A DNA stretch of 19,344 nt from DATFYM01 sp035315065 (lineage in GTDB: Bacteria > Acidobacteriota > Terriglobia > UBA7540), in assembly GCA_035315065.1 (NCBI GenBank), contig DATFYM010000052.1, positions 1-19,344 on the forward strand, read 5' to 3'. The notes under the pieces are model-generated. The model was not told where the DNA came from and did not search any database. It saw nothing but the letters and a program-made list of their open reading frames with translations. Below, piece after piece: positions 13,684 to 19,344 of this stretch (its first letter is position 1; every line of letters starts with the position of its first letter). Position numbers and translations under genes: made by a program.

Positions 13684-15489
13684 ATGGATCGAAGAACGCT
13701 GTTCAAGTGGTTGCTAGGGGCGGGCGCGACAGGCGGGCTGGGTGCAGCTTACTACGGCTACCGTGCTAACCTCCACGCACGCGGATCGACTGCCGGCAAA
13801 GGCGCGGAGTCCTCTCCGGGAACCGGCTTCGGCGGCGGACCGGCCGCCTCGGTCGCGCCCTCCGACAAGGCCGGTTTCCCCATCCAATTGACGGATGTAA
13901 CGCACGACGCGGGGATTGCGTTCCAGCATAACAGCGGCGCTTTCGGCAAGAAGTACCTGCCGGAGACGCTCGGCTCCGGCTGCGCTTTCTTCGATTATGA
14001 TAACGACGGCTGGTTGGATCTTCTGCTGATCAACAGCATGGACTGGCCGGGCCATGTTCGCGGCCGAACCACGATGACGCTCTATCGCAACGACCGGCGC
14101 GGCGGCTTCACCGACGTGACGCATGCGGCCGGTCTCGACGTGGAGATGTACGGCATCGGTGTGGCGGTGGGTGATTACGACAACGACGGATTCGCCGACC
14201 TCTATATCACCTGCTACGGGCAGAATCACCTTTTTCGCAACAACGGCAACGGAACGTTTACCGATGTCACCAAGCGCGCCGCGCTGGGCGGTTACGCAAG
14301 TCTGAGCACGTCCGCTCTCTGGTTCGATTACGACCGTGACGGCCACCTCGACTTGCTGGTGGCCAACTACGTACGTTGGTCGCCGGAGATGGACATCTAT
14401 TGCAGCCTCGACGGCAAGACGAAGTCCTATTGCACGCCCGAGGCCTACCCCGGCACGACGTGCTGGCTGTTTCGCAACCGCGGTGACGGAACGTTTGAAG
14501 ATGTCACCGGCAAGGCGGGGCTGCACGACACCACTTCCAAGTCGCTGGGCTTGAGCATGCTGGACTACGACCTCGACGGCTGGCCCGACGTTTTCATCGC
14601 CAACGATACGCAGCCGAACAAGCTGTATCACAACAACGGTCACGGGGGATTCGCGGAGTCGGCAGTATCGGCGGGCGTGGCGTTCAGTGAGGATGGCGCC
14701 GCACGCGCGGGCATGGGCGTCGATTCCGCCGACTACGATAACTCGGGCTTGCCCAGCCTGGTGGTCACGAATTTCTCGCAGCAGATGGTGGGGCTCTATC
14801 GGAACCAGGGGCACGGATTCTTCATCGATGAGGCGCCGCAATCGGCGGTCGGCAAGTCCACCCGCCTCACGCTCGGTTTCGGTGTCTTTTTCTTCGACGT
14901 CGATCTCGATGGCCGGCTCGACTTGTTGGTCGCCAACGGCCACATCGACGAGACCATCCGCCGCGTGGAGTCGAACATCGCCTACGCCGAGTCTCCGCAC
15001 CTCTTTCACAATGAGGGACACGGCCAGTTTCGCGACGTAGCCACCCTGGTGGGCGCTACCTTCGACCGGCCCAAGGTGGCGCGCGGCTGCGCCTACGGGG
15101 ATTACGATAATGACGGCGACCTCGATGTCCTTATCACCACCAACAACGGACCCGCCTATCTCTTTCGCAACGACGGCTGCACCAACCACAGCATTCGCTT
15201 CCGCACCGTTGGGACCAGATCCAACCGGGATGGAATCGGTACCAATGTGCGGATCTGGACTCCGGAAGGAATGCGCTGGCTGACGGTGAAGAGCGGGTCC
15301 AGCTACCTGTCGCAGTCGGATCGTTGTGTGACTTTCGGTCTAGGTCAGTTTCGCGGCATCGAACGCGCGCTGCTCGAGTGGCCGAGCGGATGGAAGCAGG
15401 AGCTCGGCAAGCTCGACGGCGACCGCACCTACGTTGTTGATGAAGGCAAGGGCATCGTGGCGGATGTGGCGCATCAGAAGAGGAGCTAG
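13684..15489 (+). CDS. Exported FG-GAP repeat protein with ASPIC/UnbV domain (CRTAC1-like)
   Basis: A 601-residue beta-propeller protein. The N-terminus DRRTLFKWLLGAGATGGLGAA carries a twin-arginine motif before a hydrophobic segment, indicating Tat export. A Pro/Gly/Ser linker follows (about 33-64). At least six FG-GAP/VCBS-type calcium loops are seen: DYDNDGWLDLL, DYDNDGFADLY, DYDRDGHLDLL, DYDLDGWPDVF, DVDLDGRLDLL and DYDNDGDLDVL. Between them come FRNNGNGTFTDVT-type strands. The last 100 residues (GIGTNVRIWTPEG, SGSSYLSQSD, FGLG, VEWPSGW-like LLEWPSGW) form the ASPIC/UnbV domain. Such proteins are common in acidobacteria, planctomycetes and verrucomicrobia; their roles, surface binding or carbohydrate contact, are largely untested. 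ATG 13684 is preferred over GTG 13669 because it puts RR at positions 3-4; neither has a strong ribosome site. The two-component pair downstream may be unrelated. Confidence 0.9.
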   Translation: MDRRTLFKWLLGAGATGGLGAAYYGYRANLHARGSTAGKGAESSPGTGFGGGPAASVAPSDKAGFPIQLTDVTHDAGIAFQHNSGAFGKKYLPETLGSGCAFFDYDNDGWLDLLLINSMDWPGHVRGRTTMTLYRNDRRGGFTDVTHAAGLDVEMYGIGVAVGDYDNDGFADLYITCYGQNHLFRNNGNGTFTDVTKRAALGGYASLSTSALWFDYDRDGHLDLLVANYVRWSPEMDIYCSLDGKTKSYCTPEAYPGTTCWLFRNRGDGTFEDVTGKAGLHDTTSKSLGLSMLDYDLDGWPDVFIANDTQPNKLYHNNGHGGFAESAVSAGVAFSEDGAARAGMGVDSADYDNSGLPSLVVTNFSQQMVGLYRNQGHGFFIDEAPQSAVGKSTRLTLGFGVFFFDVDLDGRLDLLVANGHIDETIRRVESNIAYAESPHLFHNEGHGQFRDVATLVGATFDRPKVARGCAYGDYDNDGDLDVLITTNNGPAYLFRNDGCTNHSIRFRTVGTRSNRDGIGTNVRIWTPEGMRWLTVKSGSSYLSQSDRCVTFGLGQFRGIERALLEWPSGWKQELGKLDGDRTYVVDEGKGIVADVAHQKRS

Positions 15490-15490
15490 A

Positions 15491-15702
15491 GAAGGGTGAG
15501 AGATAAAGGTTAAGGGGTAAAGGGTAAAGGGTAAAGGGAAAACGAAGACAAGAAGCACTATAACGGTAAGAAGGGTGGAAGGGTAGGGGTAAAAGGGGTA
15601 GGAGCAAGATACGAAGGGTAAAAAGGAAGAGGGCAAAACCTCTTTTCTTCGTTCACCCTTTACCCTTCACCCTTTACCCTTCACTCCTCACCCTTTACCC
15701 TT
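15491..15702. repeat. GGGTAAA inverted word-repeat
   Basis: Purine-rich tandem GGGTAAA words (15491-15540, further copies to about 15625) face pyrimidine-rich TTTACCC words (15654-15702). The apex is a perfect AAGAGG/CCTCTT stem with loop GCAAAA (15627-15644). The whole 212-bp block is a strand-asymmetric palindrome that fills the gap between the FG-GAP gene and the sensor kinase. As RNA it would form a long G-U/C-A-rich stem that could stop read-through. Confidence 0.85.
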
Positions 15703-15729
15703 CGTTCCGGCCCTACTCCTTCTCGTCAA

Positions 15730-17139
15730 ATGCAGACTGAGCCACAACACGACGTTCTGGGCCAGATTCCGTCGCCCTCCAAACGCCTATGGGTGGGGCT
15801 GTGCATCATTCTTTCCATTTTCATTGTGTTTGCGGCCTATACCATTCGGGAAATCCGCTGGCTGGAAGACTTCCAAGTGAACGTAGTGCAGCGAAACCGG
15901 AAAGCGTCGCTGCAGTTACTGCGGCTTCAGAACGACGCCTACTCACTGGAGATCACGTTGCACCAGATGACGGATCCGGCGGCGCGCTACCCTATTCCTG
16001 AATGGCGGGCCGAGTTTGACCGTCTACATCGGGACATGGACGACGCGGTAAAACAGGAGAGCAGTTTCGCCTTGCGCATGCCGGCCGCTGACGACAAGCG
16101 CGCGCAGCTCCGCACGGTGTTGCCCGACTTCTGGGAGGTTATGGAGACGGTGTTTACGCTGGCAGAAAAGGGCCACGAAGCAAGCGCGCGCGAACTCGCG
16201 CAGACGGAAGTTGAGAACGAGCGCGCCGTGATCTCGGAGATCGTGGCCCGTCTGCTGCTCTTGAACGATCAAGCGCAAACCGAGGCGGCCGAGACCATCA
16301 GTTCTGTCTACGGCAGAGTCAAGCGCGACATCTTGATCGTCATCGGCGCCCTGTTCCTGCTGGCGTTGGCCACCGGGCTTTACACCCTCCAGGCCAATCG
16401 CAAGACCTTTGAAAAGCTGCAGCACCTGGCGGAGCAACTCCAGGTGCAATCGGAGCAATTGCGCAAGTTGTCGTGGAAGCTGATCGATGTGCAGGAAGCG
16501 ACGCTTCGGCAGGTGGCGCGGGACCTGCATGACGAATTCGGCCAGATCCTGACAGCGCTCGGCACGATGCTCAGCCGCGCCAGTCGCCGTGCCGGCGAGG
16601 CGGATTTGTCGCTGCTGTGCGACGTTGAAGAGGTCCGGAAAATCGTGGCTGAGACACTGGAAAGCGTGCGCGACCGTTCGCAAATGTTTCGCCCTGCCAT
16701 CCTGGATGATTTCGGGCTGCGGCAGACGCTGGAATGGTTCGTGGCGCAGTTCTCGCGGCAGACGGGCATCGACGTTCACTTCCAGGCCCGGCTCACCGAC
16801 GGCTTCGTCCCCCCCGAGGCGGCGATCCACCTCTATCGCATCGTCCAGGAAGCGCTCAACAACGTTGCCCGCCATTCTCGTGCCCACGAAGCCTGGGTTA
16901 CACTTGATGAGCACGATCAAGGGCTGGACCTGGAAGTCCGAGATCAGGGAGCCGGTTTCGAGGCCGGCAGCGAAGCCGCCCGCTCGAGTGGCGGTGTCGG
17001 CGTGATGGGAATGCGCGAGCGCGCCGAGCACCTTGGTGGTACTCTGAGCATCCAGTCGGCGTGCGGAAGTGGAACCACCGTCCGGGCGTCGGTCCCGCTG
17101 ACGGCGGAGCATAAAGTGACAAGAGTGACTGGTGGTTAG
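15730..17139 (+). CDS. Sensor histidine kinase, NarX/DegS (HisKA_3) type
   Basis: A 469-residue membrane sensor. TM1 is about 21-38 (WVGLCIILSIFIVFAAYT) and TM2 about 201-219 (ILIVIGALFLLALATGLY). Between them lies a 160-residue, mostly helical periplasmic domain (LQLLRLQNDAYSLEITLHQM, EVENERAVISEIV), resembling four-helix CHASE3-like sensors. A coiled-coil follows (EKLQHLAEQLQVQSEQLRKL). The phosphoacceptor is H267 in ARDLHDEFGQ, the HisKA_3 box. The HATPase domain has EALNNVARHS (N377), VRDQGAGF (D405) and GVGVMGMRERAEHLGG. The last residues (HKVTRVTGG) are coded by the start of the next repeat, suggesting the repeat altered the C-terminus. ATG 15730 has no clear ribosome site. The LuxR-type regulator 211 bp downstream is its natural partner. 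The signal is unknown. Confidence 0.92.
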   Translation: MQTEPQHDVLGQIPSPSKRLWVGLCIILSIFIVFAAYTIREIRWLEDFQVNVVQRNRKASLQLLRLQNDAYSLEITLHQMTDPAARYPIPEWRAEFDRLHRDMDDAVKQESSFALRMPAADDKRAQLRTVLPDFWEVMETVFTLAEKGHEASARELAQTEVENERAVISEIVARLLLLNDQAQTEAAETISSVYGRVKRDILIVIGALFLLALATGLYTLQANRKTFEKLQHLAEQLQVQSEQLRKLSWKLIDVQEATLRQVARDLHDEFGQILTALGTMLSRASRRAGEADLSLLCDVEEVRKIVAETLESVRDRSQMFRPAILDDFGLRQTLEWFVAQFSRQTGIDVHFQARLTDGFVPPEAAIHLYRIVQEALNNVARHSRAHEAWVTLDEHDQGLDLEVRDQGAGFEAGSEAARSSGGVGVMGMRERAEHLGGTLSIQSACGSGTTVRASVPLTAEHKVTRVTGG

Positions 17140-17313
17140 TGGCTAGTGGCTAGTGCTAGTGAAGAATTGCCGATTGACCCCGCCTTGCGGGGTCGATTGA
17201 CGATTGGAAGACAGACCCGGACTGCGTTAGAGTCGATCGGAGCGTTCTTGCAATCGACAATCGTCAATCGGCAATTCCTCACTAGCCACTCGTCACTAAC
17301 CAATAGCCACTTC
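17131..17313. repeat. Inverted word-repeat with a 16-nt palindromic insert
   Basis: The left arm (17131-17206: GGTTAGTGGCTAGTGGC words, then GAATTGCCGATTGA) faces the right arm (17251-17313: CAATCGTCAATCGGCAATTC, then CACTAGCCACTCGTCACTAA). The left arm is interrupted at 17178-17193 by CCCCGCCTTGCGGGGT, itself a palindrome with a CTT loop. The right arm has no counterpart. The block fills the gap between the histidine kinase and its regulator and starts inside the kinase stop region. Confidence 0.85.
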
Positions 17314-17350
17314 TGAAGAGCGTAGGGGAAGCCCGCGCAAGGAGAGAATC

Positions 17351-18019
17351 ATGGCGGTCACGACGGAAAAGAAGGTTCGCGTGTTCCTGGCGGACGACCA
17401 CACGCTGGTGCGCCAAGGCTTTCGGCGCATGCTGGAGGACGACCCGCGCATCGAGATAGTGGGCGAGGCGGGCACGGGGCTGGGTGCGGTGGACCAGTGC
17501 GCGAAGCTGAAGCCGGACGTCGTGGTCATGGATCTTTACATGCCCGAACTAGGTGGCCTCGAGGCCATGGCGGAGATTCTCAAGGCGAACCCGGAGACGA
17601 AGGTACTGATCTTGAGCATGTATTCCAACGAGAACTACGTGCGCAAGGCCTTCGAGCTGGGCGCCAAAGGCTATATTCTGAAGAACGCCATTGAAGTGGA
17701 CCTGACGCGCGCCGTTATGGCGCTCATGGAAGGCGGCGCGTACATGAGCCCGGGCATCTCCAACATCGTCATTGAGAGCCTCAAGTCCGGCAGCCTCCAG
17801 GATACTTCGCAGGACCCCTACGAACAACTGACCCTGCGCGAGAAGGAAGTCCTGCACCTGATCGCGCAGGGAAAATCGAACAAGGAAATTGCGACGCTGC
17901 TTAACATCAGCGTCAACACCGTCGCGGTCCACCGGGCCCGGGTGATGGACACACTGAACATTCACCGCACGGCGGAACTGGTGCTCTATGCCGTCAAGAA
18001 GGGACTGGTTCGTCCCTGA
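17351..18019 (+). CDS. Response regulator, NarL/FixJ (LuxR) family
   Basis: A 222-residue regulator. The receiver domain (8-125) has the acidic pair in LADDHTLV, phosphoacceptor D61 in VVVMDLYMPE, the Thr/Ser switch in ILSMYSNE, and K111 in YILKNA. The C-terminal LuxR helix-turn-helix (about 155-215) reads LTLREKEVLHLIAQGKSNKE, then LNISVNTVAVHRARVMDTL, all typical. ATG 17351 follows AAGGAG at a 6-base spacing, the clearest ribosome site in this part of the window. The preceding HisKA_3 sensor kinase is the expected phosphodonor, although the repeat block separates them and may uncouple their expression. Target genes are not evident; no matching operator could be identified by eye. Confidence 0.93.
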   Translation: MAVTTEKKVRVFLADDHTLVRQGFRRMLEDDPRIEIVGEAGTGLGAVDQCAKLKPDVVVMDLYMPELGGLEAMAEILKANPETKVLILSMYSNENYVRKAFELGAKGYILKNAIEVDLTRAVMALMEGGAYMSPGISNIVIESLKSGSLQDTSQDPYEQLTLREKEVLHLIAQGKSNKEIATLLNISVNTVAVHRARVMDTLNIHRTAELVLYAVKKGLVRP

Positions 18020-18070
18020 GCGATTGAGTGAAGCGATCGGCCATTCTTTGCCAAAAAAGAGGTGAAGCTC

Positions 18071-18490
18071 TTAAGTCGGCCGGCCAGAAGATGAAGGACA
18101 CAGCAGCGGTATTACTTCCCGCTTATTCCGCCTGTAAATACGGAAGTCGTTCGAGTCCACGGTGATTACAACGTGATGCGGATAGAGCTCGCTCATCCGA
18201 ATCAAACACAGATCAGCAAAGTCCGGTCGGCGGTCTGCGTATCGCACAGCGAGCTCCAGTAGTTGGCCCAGGTTTCGATTACAGTCGAAAGCCAGCCGGA
18301 GCATCTCACGCTCCAAGAGCGAAAGCACATAGGCGCTGGAATCGAGATGAAAAGCAGCCTCTGCCAGGACAGCTTCGCAAGTCAGGAGCGGCTCGCTGAT
18401 ACCTTTGGCCACATCGAGCGCCCACCGGTGGTGCGTGTCGTTTGGATTGGCGAAGGCCACGATGAATCCTGTATCCGCGATTCCTTTCAT
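18071..18490 (-). CDS. PIN-domain toxin (VapC-like)
   Basis: A 139-residue PIN-domain protein, expected to be a Mg2+-dependent RNase. Acidic residues are placed as in VapC: D6 in IADTGFIVAF, E44 in EAVLAEAAFHL, D93 in DFADLCLIRM, and D112/D115 in TVDSNDFRIYRR. Length and lack of a signal peptide fit the family. Its ATG (18490) overlaps the TGA of the upstream antitoxin gene (ATGA), so the two are translationally coupled, the usual toxin-antitoxin layout. It converges with the response regulator gene; the 51 bp between them hold no clear terminator. The RNA target cannot be predicted. Confidence 0.88.
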   Translation of the reverse strand: MKGIADTGFIVAFANPNDTHHRWALDVAKGISEPLLTCEAVLAEAAFHLDSSAYVLSLLEREMLRLAFDCNRNLGQLLELAVRYADRRPDFADLCLIRMSELYPHHVVITVDSNDFRIYRRNKREVIPLLCPSSSGRPT

Positions 18491-18699
18491 CGGCGAGAAA
18501 AGCCCCTTCGTGAAGACAAGTCAGGGGGCCCGCTAATCTTTCCGGCGAGTTCCAGGAAGCGCTGCTTGCCGTGTTGAAGCCTTGCCTTCTCCAGTTGCTC
18601 GCGCACAATTCGACCGGCAGGCAATCCAGTCCGGCGCGCCGTTTCCTTCAGCCACCCCGCGAGCTCGTCTGTAAGACGTATGGTTATCGTGTGACTCAT
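18487..18699 (-). CDS. Ribbon-helix-helix antitoxin (VapB/CopG-like)
   Basis: A 70-residue protein from ATG 18699. HTITIRLTDELAGWLKETAR forms the N-terminal DNA-binding beta strand and first helix, and LPAGRIVREQLEKARLQ the second helix of a ribbon-helix-helix. The C-terminal tail (GKISGPPDLSSRRG) is basic and flexible, as in antitoxins that wrap the toxin. An in-frame upstream start at 18717 lies within the promoter and is rejected. It should dimerise, repress its own promoter and neutralise the PIN toxin encoded right after it (ATGA overlap). Confidence 0.85.
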   Translation of the reverse strand: MSHTITIRLTDELAGWLKETARRTGLPAGRIVREQLEKARLQHGKQRFLELAGKISGPPDLSSRRGFSRR

Positions 18700-18707
18700 A
18701 CTTGAGA

Positions 18708-18736
18708 ATTGTAACACATCACTTTGAAGCCGTCAC
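18708..18736 (-). promoter_or_regulatory. Promoter of the toxin-antitoxin pair
   Basis: On the minus strand GTGACG (18736-18731) and TACAAT (18713-18708) are 17 bp apart, four and five matches to consensus. Initiation would fall near 18701, only 1-3 bases before ATG 18699, so the message would be almost leaderless; no ribosome site precedes the ATG. Confidence 0.55.
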
Positions 18737-18773
18737 GCCCGGCAAGCGAGTTTGATAGCGCATGGATGCGCTC

Positions 18774-19344
18774 TCATTGCTGCTGCTGATCAACAGGCTC
18801 CGCTCTCGGCTGAACACGCCGCGCCCGCCGCACGATCGAAGCCGGCGGCAGTTCCTCCGGTAGCGGGGCATCGGCGGGAGACACTCGAACCGCGACCCGC
18901 ATCTCCTCATCGGCGTTTCCTTTGTAGATGCCCCGGGTGGGTGGCACGTCCGCATAGTCGCGGCCCACGGCGACGCGGACGTGGTGCACACCCGAAACCA
19001 GTCGATTCGTGGGATCAAACCCGATCCAGCCCGGACCCGGCAGCCAAGCTTCCACCCATGCGTGCGTGGCGCTTTCCATCGAGCGCGGCTTCGACTCGTC
19101 GCGATGCGAGAGGTAACCGCTGACGTAGCGGCACGGGATGCGCAAGTCTCGCACCATGGCGATCATGATGTGCGCCAAGTCCTGGCATACGCCTTGTCGA
19201 CGGCGTAACGCTTCATCGATGGGTGAATCCACCTTCGTACTGTTGGGCACATACTCGACGGCCATGGTGATGGCGTCGTTCAGTTCGCGCAGGACCTCCA
19301 AGGGCTGGTCGCGGCGCTCGGCGCGGAGGTCGCGCGCCAGTTCG
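18774..19344 (-). CDS. Transglutaminase-like protein (C-terminal part)
   Basis: The frame is open to the right edge, so the start lies outside; 189 residues are visible. They hold a bacterial transglutaminase-like core: catalytic Cys in RRRQGVCQDLAHIMI, His in ESATHAWVEAWLPG, and Asp in WIGFDPTNR. VPNSTKVDSPIDEAL before the Cys and HVRVAVGRDYADVPPTRGIY after the Asp are typical of this cytosolic family. The end is a variable, Gln-rich tail (PVDQQQQ). In many bacteria this gene neighbours an alpha-E domain protein and a circularly permuted ATP-grasp gene. The partial upstream residues (ELARDLRAERRDQ) fit the usual N-terminal domain of the family. A TTG at 19301 is not the real start because the family region continues upstream. 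Substrate unknown; peptide or protein amide hydrolysis or crosslinking is likely. Confidence 0.88.
   Translation of the reverse strand, partial: ELARDLRAERRDQPLEVLRELNDAITMAVEYVPNSTKVDSPIDEALRRRQGVCQDLAHIMIAMVRDLRIPCRYVSGYLSHRDESKPRSMESATHAWVEAWLPGPGWIGFDPTNRLVSGVHHVRVAVGRDYADVPPTRGIYKGNADEEMRVAVRVSPADAPLPEELPPASIVRRARRVQPRAEPVDQQQQ

Noticed and set aside
13714..15189. Minus-strand 491-residue open frame
   Set aside because: Antisense of the FG-GAP gene; the Val-rich repetitive pattern is the complement of the Asp-rich calcium loops.
15491..15702. Classical rho-independent terminator
   Set aside because: The structure is far too long and lacks a GC-rich stem followed by a T-run.
16024..17112. 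Minus-strand 362-residue open frame
   Set aside because: Antisense of the histidine kinase; no domain visible and no ribosome site.

Overview
The window looks like a chromosomal segment of a GC-rich soil bacterium, most likely an acidobacterium or a close relative. That assignment is inference. It rests on the mix of families: a Ser/Thr kinase opening GKTVSHYRVLEKLGGGGMG, a CRTAC1-type FG-GAP/ASPIC-UnbV exported protein, DUF4242, PIG-L and ROK genes, plus gaps filled with inverted 'word' repeats. No rRNA, tRNA, CRISPR array or complete insertion sequence is visible.

Left part (1-6353, all minus strand). In transcription order: a ROK regulator/kinase-like protein (6353-5067), a large ROK-like protein with an extra N-terminal domain (4692-3292) and a PIG-L/LmbE deacetylase (3140-2292), together suggesting amino-sugar or glycoside metabolism. 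Next come an AAA/OLD-like SMC-type ATPase (1987-824) and a TOPRIM-like DUF4276 gene (827-219) that overlaps it by TTGA but carries two frameshifts. The run ends in the start of a Tat-exported, probably amidase-family protein that leaves the window at its left edge.

Middle (6690-13120, plus strand). An FAD-linked berberine-bridge-type oxidase is followed, after a 413-bp gap, by a two-gene unit. Its first gene fuses an N-terminal DUF4062 domain (TIR/deoxyribosyltransferase-like SGTxxE motif) to a C-terminal macro-like domain reminiscent of the Thoeris ThsA macro domain. Its second encodes a Ser/Thr kinase fused to a STAND (NB-ARC-like) ATPase and TPR repeats, and has a good sigma-70-like promoter of its own. 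This pair is the best candidate in the window for an undescribed nucleotide-signal/immune-type system. A hairpin covering both stop codons separates it from a convergent DUF4242 gene.

Right part (13684-19344). An exported FG-GAP repeat protein, then a NarL/DegS-type sensor histidine kinase and a matching LuxR-type response regulator form a two-component module. After them, on the minus strand, come a VapBC-like toxin-antitoxin pair with a nearly leaderless promoter and the C-terminal part of a transglutaminase-like protein cut by the right edge.

Six gaps hold inverted repeats built of short recurring words (2011-2123, 3182-3276, 4755-5064, 13561-13625, 15491-15702, 17131-17313). Each can fold into a long hairpin. 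Two of them create false N-terminal extensions in naive gene calls. One arm carries a 16-nt palindromic insert that its partner arm lacks.
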